This document shows, piece after piece, positions 7,113 to 14,497 of a stretch of 64,000 nucleotides of DNA. Under the pieces are notes generated by a model, which did not search any database, was not told the DNA's origin, and worked only from the letters and a program-made list of their open reading frames with translations. A program made the position numbers and the translations under genes. The DNA comes from Halobacterium salinarum DSM 3754 (GTDB taxonomy: Archaea > Halobacteriota > Halobacteria > Halobacteriales > Halobacteriaceae). The stretch lies in contig NZ_VRYN01000001.1 of assembly GCF_008124605.1 (NCBI RefSeq), forward strand, positions 62,001-126,000, given 5' to 3'. Each line of letters starts with the position of its first letter. The first letter of the stretch is position 1.

Positions 7113-7971
7113 GGACGCGACGCCCCAGGACGCCATCGACGCCGCCAGCCAGCAGCGCCAGCGCGGCCGCGACGCCAGGGTGTACGACCACACTGCCGGC
7201 GACACCCAAGCCGGCATCCCGTTCATCGGTGCCGGGCCGGGCGACCCCGGCCTCCTCACGGTCACCGGCAAGGAGCTCGTCGAGGACGCCGACCTCGTCG
7301 TGCACGCGGGGTCGCTGGTGAACAGCGAGCTGCTGGACGAGTACTGCGCGGACGCCGAGACGGTCTCCTCGGTGGGCAAGGACCTCGAAGCGCTGATCCC
7401 GCTGATGCGGGACGCCCACGAGGACGGCGACACGGTCGTGCGCCTGCACAGCGGCGACCCCGCGATCTACGGCGCGGCGCTGGAGCAGATGGACGCCCTC
7501 GAACAGGAGGGCGTCCCGACGTACATCGTGCCCGGGGTCACGTCGGCGTTCGCGTCGGCGGCGACGCTGCGCACGCAACTGACGCTGAACGGCACCGCCA
7601 ACCACGTCGCGTTCACGCGCCCGCAGGGCAAGACCCTCGACGCCGAGGACGACCACATCGCGGAGTTCGTGGAGATGGGCGACGTGACGACCTGTATCTA
7701 CCTCGGCACGCACGCCATCCCGGACGTCATGGAGCGCCTGCTGGCGGACGGCCACGACCCGGAGACGCCGGTGACGGTCGTCTACCACGCCTCGTGGCCC
7801 GACGAGGACGTGATCGAGGGCACCATCGAGACCATCGGCGACCGCGTCGAGGACGCCGGCTACCGCGCGTCGGCGCTGGCCGTGATCGGCGACGCCGGGG
7901 CCGGCGCGGGCTACGAGCGGTCGTATCTCTACGGCGACTGGGCGAACCGCGGCAGCGACACCGACCAATGA
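7105..7971 (+). CDS. cbiF: CbiF, cobalt-precorrin-4 C11-methyltransferase
   Basis: A 288-residue class III SAM methyltransferase with IPFIGAGPGDPGLLTVTGKELVEDADLVVHAGSLVN, the diagnostic CbiF/CobM start ('aGSLVn'). RLHSGDPAIYGAALEQM and VPGVTSAFASAA follow, then the CbiF-specific TRPQGKT loop. It adds methyl at C11 of cobalt-precorrin-4. The protein carries a 36-residue acidic N-terminal leader ahead of the catalytic fold. Its start overlaps the end of cbiL by 8 nt. Confidence 0.93.
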   Translation: MPEDATPQDAIDAASQQRQRGRDARVYDHTAGDTQAGIPFIGAGPGDPGLLTVTGKELVEDADLVVHAGSLVNSELLDEYCADAETVSSVGKDLEALIPLMRDAHEDGDTVVRLHSGDPAIYGAALEQMDALEQEGVPTYIVPGVTSAFASAATLRTQLTLNGTANHVAFTRPQGKTLDAEDDHIAEFVEMGDVTTCIYLGTHAIPDVMERLLADGHDPETPVTVVYHASWPDEDVIEGTIETIGDRVEDAGYRASALAVIGDAGAGAGYERSYLYGDWANRGSDTDQ

Positions 7972-8945
7972 GTACTGACAACGACACCGAGACTGACGAC
8001 TCCGGGGGGCATTGTTCGACGCCGGACTCCGACGGCGAGGTCGCCGAGGACATCGCCATCGTGGCGTTCGAGCGGAAACGAGACACCGCAGCGGAGATCG
8101 TGGCTGGCATCGGGGATCGCTACGACTCCATCGACATCCTCGACTACCACGGCGACGTGTTCGCCGAGCATTGGGGGGAGTACGACTGCTTCGTGGGCCT
8201 GATGGCGTCGGGGATCGCGATGCGGAAGACCGCGGGGCTGCTCGACGACAAGTGGGAGGACCCCGCAGTGGTCGTCGTCGACGAGGCGCTCACGTGGGCG
8301 ATCCCGCTGACCGGCGGCCACCACGGCGCGAACCAGGTCGCCGACGACCTCGCGTCGATGGGGGCGGTGCCGGCGATGACGACCGCCTCCGAGGCCGCCG
8401 GCAAGCAGGGCGTCGAGGAGCGCGCGAAGGCGCTTGACACCCACGTGGTGAACGGCGACTCAACGGTCGCCACGAACCTCGCGGTCCTCGACGAGAACCT
8501 GGGGCCGGTCGCCCGACTCGACGGGCCACAGGCCGTGGTCGTCGGCGACGACGTGACCGTGCTGAAGCGCAACAGCGACGACGGCGTCGTTCTCGGCACC
8601 GGCAGCGTCTCCGGTGCCGACGAACAGCAGTTCCGCGACGCCTGGGCGGCGAGCCTGGCGGCCACCGACTACGACCTCGACGACGTGGAGTTCGTCGCCA
8701 CCGGCACCCGGAAGGCCGACGAGGAGGGGCTGCTGGCAGCCGCCGAAGCGCTCGGGCTCGGCGTCGTGGCCTTCGAGAAGGAGACACTGGAGGCCCACGA
8801 GGGGCCGACCCCCTCCCGGTCGAAGGAGCTCATCGGCTGGCCCGGCATCGCGGAAGCGTCCGCGATCGCGGGCGGCCGCGACAACGAGCTGCTCGCGGAG
8901 AAAGAACGCTACGACGAAGCCGTGACCGTGGCGGTGGGCAAATGA
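7968..8945 (+). CDS. cbiG: CbiG, cobalt-precorrin-5A hydrolase
   Basis: A 325-residue protein with the CbiG layout. The N-terminal domain has FVGLMASGIAMRKTAGLLDDKWEDPAVVVVDE and PLTGGHHGANQVADDLA. The C-terminal domain (from about 225) has GTGSVSGADEQQF and FVATGTRKADEEGLLAAAEALGLGVVAFEKETL, ending PGIAEASAI. It opens the delta-lactone ring and releases acetaldehyde from C20. The first 25 residues are a Ser/Thr/Asp-rich tail with one Cys (GGHCS), resembling the tail on the second CbiH. ATG 7968 overlaps the cbiF stop. Confidence 0.9.
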   Translation: MSTDNDTETDDSGGHCSTPDSDGEVAEDIAIVAFERKRDTAAEIVAGIGDRYDSIDILDYHGDVFAEHWGEYDCFVGLMASGIAMRKTAGLLDDKWEDPAVVVVDEALTWAIPLTGGHHGANQVADDLASMGAVPAMTTASEAAGKQGVEERAKALDTHVVNGDSTVATNLAVLDENLGPVARLDGPQAVVVGDDVTVLKRNSDDGVVLGTGSVSGADEQQFRDAWAASLAATDYDLDDVEFVATGTRKADEEGLLAAAEALGLGVVAFEKETLEAHEGPTPSRSKELIGWPGIAEASAIAGGRDNELLAEKERYDEAVTVAVGK

Positions 8946-9772
8946 GCGACGCGAACGAAGCAGCCGACTACGGCACGCTGTACGTCGTCGGGATCGGCCC
9001 CGGGCTGCCGGGTGGGATGACCCAGCGCGCGAAAGACGTGGTGCGGACCGCCGACTGCGTGGTCGCGTCGAACCTCTACCAGGAGTTCCTGCGGCGGGAC
9101 GGCACGCTGCCGCCCGCGGACGCCGGCGAGCGCCCCGACCAGGAGGTCGTGCGCTCGACGATGGGGCGGCAGATCGAGCTGGCGAAGGAGGCCTTCGAGC
9201 GCGTGCGCGACGGCGAAGACGTGGCCCACGTCTCCGGGGGCGACCCCAACGTCTACGGGAAATCCGACCTGGTCTACCTGATGGCCGAGGAGGAGGCCGC
9301 GTACGACGTGCCCATCGAGATCGTGCCCGGCGTGACGGCGGCGCTCGGCGGCGCGGCGAACCTCGGCGCGCCGCTGTCGAACGACTTCTGCACCATCTCG
9401 CTGTCGGACAAGTGGCGGGGCTGGGCGGAGATCGAGGAGAAGCTGCGCGCGGCCGCCATCAGCGGGTTCGTCGTCGTGTTGTACAACTGCTGGCGGGACT
9501 ACGAGCGCGCCATCGGCGTGCTGCGCGAGGAGCGCGCCGACGACGTGCCCGTGGCCATCATCAACGACGCCGGCCGCGGCGACGCCGGCCGGAACACCGA
9601 CGGCGAAACGCACACCATCACCACGCTGGGATCGGTCACCGACCACAGCGGGGAAGTCGGCGGGATGGGGGCGTCGATCCTCATCGGCACCGACGAGACG
9701 GCAGTCTGGGAGAACGACCACCGGAAGCATCTCGTCACCCCGCGCGGCGGGCGTGACGTGGAGGATTTCTAA
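8942..9772 (+). CDS. cbiH: CbiH, cobalt-factor III C17-methyltransferase
   Basis: A 276-residue class III SAM methyltransferase: LYVVGIGPGLPGGMTQRAKDVVRTADCVV at the SAM site, HVSGGDPNVYGKSDLVY and IVPGVTAALGGAANLGAPLSNDF, then SLSDKWRGWAEIEEKLRAAA. The SLSD segment after LGAPLxxDF is typical of CbiH/CobJ, which methylates C17 and contracts the ring. It is one of two adjacent CbiH paralogs. The stretch ILIGTDETAV near the C-terminus is the usual family end. ATG 8942 overlaps the cbiG stop. Confidence 0.9.
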   Translation: MSDANEAADYGTLYVVGIGPGLPGGMTQRAKDVVRTADCVVASNLYQEFLRRDGTLPPADAGERPDQEVVRSTMGRQIELAKEAFERVRDGEDVAHVSGGDPNVYGKSDLVYLMAEEEAAYDVPIEIVPGVTAALGGAANLGAPLSNDFCTISLSDKWRGWAEIEEKLRAAAISGFVVVLYNCWRDYERAIGVLREERADDVPVAIINDAGRGDAGRNTDGETHTITTLGSVTDHSGEVGGMGASILIGTDETAVWENDHRKHLVTPRGGRDVEDF

Positions 9773-10737
9773 TGAGCACTGACGACACCACCACGACAGA
9801 CGACTCGACCAGCAACTGTGGCGCGTCCACGACGGACACCGACGACTCGGCCAGCAGCTGTGGCGGGGCGTCGGGGAGCAGCGACTCGTCGGGCTGCGGC
9901 GCGTCGAGCGACACCGACAGCAACGAGCAGACGGTCTCCGCGACCGTCGACGACTTCGACGCCGACCCCGGCAGCCTCGTGGCGGTCGGGCTGGGCCCCG
10001 GCCGCCCCGAGGGCATGACCGACCGCGCGACCGCGGCGCTGGCGGACGCCGAGCACATCGTCGGGTACACGACGTACGTGGATCTGCTGCCCGACGAGAT
10101 CACCGACGACGCCGAGGAGATCTACGACACCCCGATGTGCGGGGAAGTCTCGCGCACCGAGGAGGCCGTCGACCGCGCGCTCGCCGGCAACCACGTCGCC
10201 ATCATCGGGAGCGGCGACCCCAACGTCTACGCGCTGGCGGGGTTGGCCCTGGAGATCACCGAGTCGAAGGGCGCGACGCCGTCGATGCTGGACTTCGAGG
10301 TCGTGCCGGGCGTGCCCGCCGCGCAGTCGTGTGGGGCGCGGCTGGGCGCGCCGCTGGTCAACGACTCCGTGAGCATCTCGCTGTCCGATCACCTGACGCC
10401 GATGCCCGAGATCGAGTCCCGGCTGCACGCCGTCGCCAGCGAGGAGTTCACGATCTCCATCTACAACCCGTGGAGCCGCAAGCGCCGCGAGAACTTCCAG
10501 AAGGCGTGTGAGATCCTGCTGGCGCACCGCGACGCCGACACGCCCGTGGGCATCGTCCACGGGGCCGGCCGCGAGGACGAGGAAGTGGAGATCACGACGC
10601 TCGGCGAGCTCGAATCCTACGGCGAGACCGACCTCATCGACATGACGACGACGGTCGTGATCGGGAACGCCGAGACGTACGTCTTCGACGACCGCATGGT
10701 CACGCCGCGTGGCTACGAGACCAAATACGACTACTGA
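9772..10737 (+). CDS. cbiH2: CbiH paralog 2 with Cys/Ser/Thr-rich N-terminal tail
   Basis: A 321-residue protein. From about residue 68 it is a CbiH-type methyltransferase (VAVGLGPGRPEGMTDRA, IIGSGDPNVYALAGL, VVPGVPAAQSCGARLGAPLVNDSVSISLSDHLTP, IYNPWSRKRRENFQKA). The first 60 residues are a low-complexity Ser/Thr/Asp tail with three Cys-Gly pairs (Cys16, Cys30, Cys42), which could carry a metal or Fe-S centre. Having two CbiH genes in tandem suggests that one has a different methylation site. The start codon shares its A with the cbiH stop (TAATG). It runs directly into the small ferredoxin gene. Confidence 0.85.
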   Translation: MSTDDTTTTDDSTSNCGASTTDTDDSASSCGGASGSSDSSGCGASSDTDSNEQTVSATVDDFDADPGSLVAVGLGPGRPEGMTDRATAALADAEHIVGYTTYVDLLPDEITDDAEEIYDTPMCGEVSRTEEAVDRALAGNHVAIIGSGDPNVYALAGLALEITESKGATPSMLDFEVVPGVPAAQSCGARLGAPLVNDSVSISLSDHLTPMPEIESRLHAVASEEFTISIYNPWSRKRRENFQKACEILLAHRDADTPVGIVHGAGREDEEVEITTLGELESYGETDLIDMTTTVVIGNAETYVFDDRMVTPRGYETKYDY

Positions 10738-10985
10738 TGTATCGCGTGACAATCGACCGCGAGGCCTGCGATGGCGTGTTCGCGTGCCTGACCCGGGACT
10801 CGCGGTTCGTCGAGGACGACGCGGGGCTGGCGACCCTGGACGCCGACGACGGCACCGTCGAGCGGACGAAAGAGACCGTCGTCGGGGAGTTCGACGACGA
10901 CGAGCGCGTCGCCGACGCCGAGGACGCGGCGGCGGCGTGCCCGTTCGACGCCATCAGCGTCGACGCCGTGGAGGCCGACGAATGA
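10737..10985 (+). CDS. Small ferredoxin-like protein
   Basis: An 82-residue acidic protein with Cys11-x5-Cys17 near the N-terminus and ACPFDAI (Cys68) near the C-terminus. This is the pattern of monocluster ferredoxins with three ligands, which usually hold a 3Fe-4S centre (CxxxxxC...CP). Asp12-Gly13 follow Cys11, so a fourth non-Cys ligand is possible. It begins on the last base of cbiH2 (TGATG) and overlaps the next gene, so it is part of the cobalamin operon. It is a plausible electron donor for a reductive step of ring synthesis, for example the precorrin-6 reduction for which no CbiJ is seen. That link is inference. Confidence 0.8.
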   Translation: MYRVTIDREACDGVFACLTRDSRFVEDDAGLATLDADDGTVERTKETVVGEFDDDERVADAEDAAAACPFDAISVDAVEADE

Positions 10986-11680
10986 CCGCCGACGACATCA
11001 CGCCCCCGGAGTCGATGCTCGAAGCCCACCCGGAGACGGCGTACTTCTGGGGGGCGGTCGCGGGGGCGGGAACGCTCACGGAGTCCTGCGTGACGGTGAC
11101 GATGAGCGACGAGGCGGCCGCCGAGACGCTGGCCGTCATCGGGGGTGGCGAGCAGCCCAGCCACGAGGTCCGCGAGCGCGCGTACGCTCACGACACCTCG
11201 ATCACGCGCCGCGAGGACGAGTACACCGTGCAAGTGTTCGGTGATCTCGCCACCCGCGCCGGGGCGGCGTTCGGCCTCCCGATGGATGACAGCGCCGGCG
11301 GCTACCGGCTGGACGCGCTGGCCGCCCACGACCGCCAGCTGTTGCGCGGGCTCGTGGAGGCCTGTGGAACGGTCTGTTTCAAGTCCTCGGCGGGCACAGT
11401 CGGGCTGTCGTTCGTCCACGAGGACCGGGCGCTGCTGGCGACCGTGCAGTCGCTGCTCGACGGACTGGCGGTGGCCACGCCCTACGAGGAGCCCGCCGAG
11501 TCGTCGTCGGGCTATTACTTCAGCGTCGACGACGACGCCGTCCCGGCGCTCGGGGCGTGGCTCTACGAGGGCAGCGCTGACTCCGGGCTGTACGCGCCCA
11601 GTCGCCGGCGGAAGCTCCGCCGCAGCCTCGACCAGGCCACTGCCGTGGACGCATCGCTGCCGGAGGTCGACGCGCCGTGA
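10982..11680 (+). CDS. LAGLIDADG-fold protein of the cobalamin operon, catalytic residues lost
   Basis: A 232-residue protein that looks like a two-repeat homing-endonuclease fold. AYFWGAVAGAG (20-30) and LLRGLVEACGT (120-130) sit where the two LAGLIDADG helices belong. Each is followed by beta strands and 'LLATVQSLLDGLAV', and the C-terminus WLYEGSADSGLYAPSRRRKL resembles the family ending. The catalytic Asp positions are replaced (Ala29, Cys128), so nuclease activity is unlikely. No intein or intron is nearby, and the gene overlaps both neighbours by 4 nt as a fixed operon member. It may bind nucleic acid or have been recruited to corrin synthesis. The fold call is mine from pattern, not from a search. 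Confidence 0.6.
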   Translation: MTADDITPPESMLEAHPETAYFWGAVAGAGTLTESCVTVTMSDEAAAETLAVIGGGEQPSHEVRERAYAHDTSITRREDEYTVQVFGDLATRAGAAFGLPMDDSAGGYRLDALAAHDRQLLRGLVEACGTVCFKSSAGTVGLSFVHEDRALLATVQSLLDGLAVATPYEEPAESSSGYYFSVDDDAVPALGAWLYEGSADSGLYAPSRRRKLRRSLDQATAVDASLPEVDAP

Positions 11681-12900
11681 GCCGCACCGACAGCCCGGCC
11701 GGGAGTCTGAACGACGAGGCGGTGTTGCTGGTCGGGCACGGCTCCCGCCGCGAAGCGTCCAACGAGCAGGTGCGGTCGCTCGCCGCCGACCTCGAAGGGC
11801 GGCTGGGCGTTCCCGTCGACGCCGGCTTCCTGGAGCTTGCGGAGCCGACCATCCCGGACGCTATCGACGCGCTCGCGCCCGCCGTCGCCAACATTTCGGT
11901 CGTGCATCTGTCGCTGTTCGCGGCCAGCCACGTCAAAAACGACGTGCCGGCGGCGCTCCAGCGCGCCCGCAGCCAGCACCCCGAGGTGGAGTTCAACAAC
12001 GGCTCGCACCTCGGCGTCCACCCCGCCATCGTGGACTTGCTGGACGACCGCGCGGCCGGCGTGGAGGCCGACCTGGGCGTCGACCGCGCGGCCGACGACG
12101 TGGCGGTCGTGCTGTGCGCCCGCGGGTCCAGCGACCCGGACGCGAACGCCGACGTCCACAAGCTCGCGCGGCTGCTGTACGAGGGCCGCGGGTTCTCTCG
12201 GGTGGACGCCACGTTCATCGGTGTGACCGAGCCGACGCTCGACGAGACGCTGCACGACGTCGCCAAACACCGGCCCGACGCCGTCGTGGTGGTGCCGTAC
12301 ATGCTCGGCGACGGCGTGCTCACGGGCCGCATCCGTGAGGGGGCCGCCGAGTTCGACGCCGACTATCCGTACGTCGAGGCGGCCTGTGGCGACCCCCTGG
12401 GCACCGACTCGCGGCTGCTGGACGTGCTCGGGGATCGCTGGCAGGAAGCCCGGACGGGCAGCGTCGAGATGTCCTGTGACACCTGCAAGTACAAGGTGGA
12501 ACTGGACGGCTACGAGGAGGACGTGGGCGGCGCGAAGGCGATGTTGCGCGCGCTCAACCACCAGGAGGCCCACGAGGACCGCGACGACGTCGCCGACGAC
12601 CCCCACGCCCACGACGCGCCGGACCGCCACGTCGCGGTCTGCACGAACCAGACGTGTGCCGCCGAGGGCGCACCCGCCGTCCTCGAACGCCTCCGCCAGG
12701 AGGGCCGCGACGCCGACGAGGGCAGCCTCCGGGTGACGCGCACCTCGTGTCTCGGGCAGTGCGGGGACGGCCCGAACGTCGCCGTCTACCCGGACGGCGT
12801 CTGGTATCAGCGCGTCGATCCCGACGACGCCGGCCGCATCGTGTCGTCCCACACCGACCGGGACCGCATCGTCTCCGATCTCGACTCACAGCTACTATGA
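11677..12900 (+). CDS. cbiX: CbiX sirohydrochlorin cobaltochelatase fused to 2Fe-2S thioredoxin-like ferredoxin
   Basis: A 407-residue protein. Residues 14-130 form an active CbiX half with both catalytic histidines (LVGHGSR, His21; FAASHVKND, His85). Residues 140-255 form a second CbiX half without them (LCARGSS, PYMLGDG). Then come MSCDTC (265-270), the MxCxxC motif of long CbiX proteins such as that of Bacillus megaterium, which binds an Fe-S cluster, and a His/Asp-rich linker (298-319). The C-terminus is a thioredoxin-like ferredoxin with Cys322, Cys327, Cys358 and Cys362. It inserts Co(II) into sirohydrochlorin, the first committed step. GTG 11677 overlaps the upstream stop. Confidence 0.9.
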   Translation: MSRTDSPAGSLNDEAVLLVGHGSRREASNEQVRSLAADLEGRLGVPVDAGFLELAEPTIPDAIDALAPAVANISVVHLSLFAASHVKNDVPAALQRARSQHPEVEFNNGSHLGVHPAIVDLLDDRAAGVEADLGVDRAADDVAVVLCARGSSDPDANADVHKLARLLYEGRGFSRVDATFIGVTEPTLDETLHDVAKHRPDAVVVVPYMLGDGVLTGRIREGAAEFDADYPYVEAACGDPLGTDSRLLDVLGDRWQEARTGSVEMSCDTCKYKVELDGYEEDVGGAKAMLRALNHQEAHEDRDDVADDPHAHDAPDRHVAVCTNQTCAAEGAPAVLERLRQEGRDADEGSLRVTRTSCLGQCGDGPNVAVYPDGVWYQRVDPDDAGRIVSSHTDRDRIVSDLDSQLL

Positions 12901-13268
12901 CCTGCCACGAACTCGAAGCACTGCGACTCGGGCTGATGAACGTCCTCGGCACCAGCGACCGGAGCACCCGCGAGCACGCCGAGAAGGAACTCGAGGGCGA
13001 ACTGCACGGCCCCATCGAGGGGCTGGCGGAGGCGGACTCGCTGGCGGAGCTCCAGCGCCACCTCGACGCGGCGCTGGTGGACCTCGAAGGAGAGGTCGCC
13101 GCCACCGACGAGAGCAACGCCGAGTACGACTACCTGCGGGGCCGCCTGGTCGCCGTGCGGGACGCCGAGCGGGCGCTGGCGAGGCTCGCCGACCACGGCG
13201 ACGCGTACCTCGACGATCTCGGCGCGACCCACCACGCGCTCCACGATGTCTTCCCCGCCGACGAGTAG
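12897..13268 (+). CDS. DUF3209-like small alpha-helical protein
   Basis: A 123-residue, strongly acidic, probably all-helical protein (MTCHELEALRLGLMNVLGTSD...EKELEGELHGPIEGLAEADSLAELQRHLDAALVDLE). I recall this as the DUF3209 family, but I am not certain. There is one Cys (Cys3) and His in TCHELEA, THHALHD and elsewhere. The ATG overlaps the cbiX stop, and the end overlaps the beta-propeller gene by 23 nt. Its position right after the cobaltochelatase suggests a helper in cobalt delivery or chelatase assembly; nothing in the sequence proves it. Confidence 0.65.
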   Translation: MTCHELEALRLGLMNVLGTSDRSTREHAEKELEGELHGPIEGLAEADSLAELQRHLDAALVDLEGEVAATDESNAEYDYLRGRLVAVRDAERALARLADHGDAYLDDLGATHHALHDVFPADE

Positions 13269-14469
13269 CGCGCCCCTGGGCGACATCGAGCCCGCCGGCT
13301 CCCGGCAGCTCGGCCGTCGCTCAAGCGTCTGTTGGACCGGCGACGGCGTCGTCGCGGGGCTTCCGGACGGCACCGTCGCGGCGTTCGACGGCGCCCTCGA
13401 TGAGCGCTGGCGGAACGCCGGCGACGACCGCGGCAGCGTCGTCGCGCTGGCGCCGTTCGCCGGCGGCGTTATCGCCGGGGAACGCGGCGCAGCCGGCGAG
13501 ATCCGGCTGCACGACGGCGAAACCGGCGCGGTCAGGTGGCGCTATCGGGCCGCCGGCGACATCGGCCGTCCACAGGAAGACACCCGGTTCTTCCTGCCGT
13601 TCGTCGTGGATGTCGCCACCCAAGCCGGCGGCGACCGGGCGTTCGTGGCCGTGCGGCGCTACGAGCGCGGCGCCGACGGCGATCGGGCGTTCCAGAGCGC
13701 GGTCTACGCGTTCGAGGGCGACAACACCCCCGTGTGGCGGTTCCGGAGCGACGCCTCGCCGGTCAGCCTCGCGGCGGACGGCGACCGCGTCGCCGTCGCG
13801 TTCAACCGCTGCCCGGGCGACCAGGCGGCCGGCGTGCTCGTATTGGACGCCGCGACTGGCACCCAGCGGCGGCGCTGGGATCCGACGGGGGGCGGCGACC
13901 GGCGCGTCGGCGATGTCGCGCTCACGCCCCGCGGTGTCGTCGCGGCGAGTCACGCGGACTACCGCGGGTACTGCCTCGACGGCGACGGCGTGCAGTGGGT
14001 CGTTGATCTCGGGCGGCCCGTCGAGCGCGGCGAGCAGACCGTCTACGCGTACCCGAACCACGTGCACGCGACCGGCGACGGTGCCGTCTTCGTCACCGGC
14101 AACACGTACCCCGAGGACGGCCGCGAGACGGACGCCCGGCATCCGACCGAGCACACCGCGGTCGGCGTCGGCCGGGACGGCGGGGTCGCGTTCACCGCTG
14201 ACGTGGGCGGCTTCGCACACGAGATTGCGGCCGACGGTGCCAGGGTCGCGGTGCCGGTCGCCCAGCATTTCCGGGAGCGCGACCCGGCGCGACACGGCGT
14301 CCGCGTCTACGACATCGCGGCCGGGCGGGTGGACGCCTGGCGCACGCCGGGCGTCGTCACTGCGGCGGCAGTCGACGGGCGCACCGTCGCGGCCGTCGAG
14401 GAACCGGTCGTGTACCACGACGACGGCGAGCGACGTGGTACCCACCGGCTGCACGCCGGGCACGTCTGA
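13246..14469 (+). CDS. PQQ-like/WD-type beta-propeller protein of the cobalamin operon
   Basis: A 407-residue protein made of repeated beta-blade units: GDGVVAGLPDGTVAAFDG, GEIRLHDGETGAVRWRYRA, SAVYAFEGDNTPVWRFRS, GVLVLDAATGTQRRRW, GYCLDGDGVQWVVDL, GVRVYDIAAGRV. This is the alternating 'V.aLD..TG...W' rhythm of PQQ-like propellers. No signal peptide or lipobox is visible, so it is probably cytosolic. It is last in the cbiT operon, starting 23 nt inside the preceding gene. Its function is unknown; a scaffold or substrate-holding role is possible. It ends 29 nt before the convergent chelatase gene. Confidence 0.7.
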   Translation: MSSPPTSSAPLGDIEPAGSRQLGRRSSVCWTGDGVVAGLPDGTVAAFDGALDERWRNAGDDRGSVVALAPFAGGVIAGERGAAGEIRLHDGETGAVRWRYRAAGDIGRPQEDTRFFLPFVVDVATQAGGDRAFVAVRRYERGADGDRAFQSAVYAFEGDNTPVWRFRSDASPVSLAADGDRVAVAFNRCPGDQAAGVLVLDAATGTQRRRWDPTGGGDRRVGDVALTPRGVVAASHADYRGYCLDGDGVQWVVDLGRPVERGEQTVYAYPNHVHATGDGAVFVTGNTYPEDGRETDARHPTEHTAVGVGRDGGVAFTADVGGFAHEIAADGARVAVPVAQHFRERDPARHGVRVYDIAAGRVDAWRTPGVVTAAAVDGRTVAAVEEPVVYHDDGERRGTHRLHAGHV

Positions 14470-14497
14470 GAGCGGTCGGTGCTAGTTCGCGGACAGC

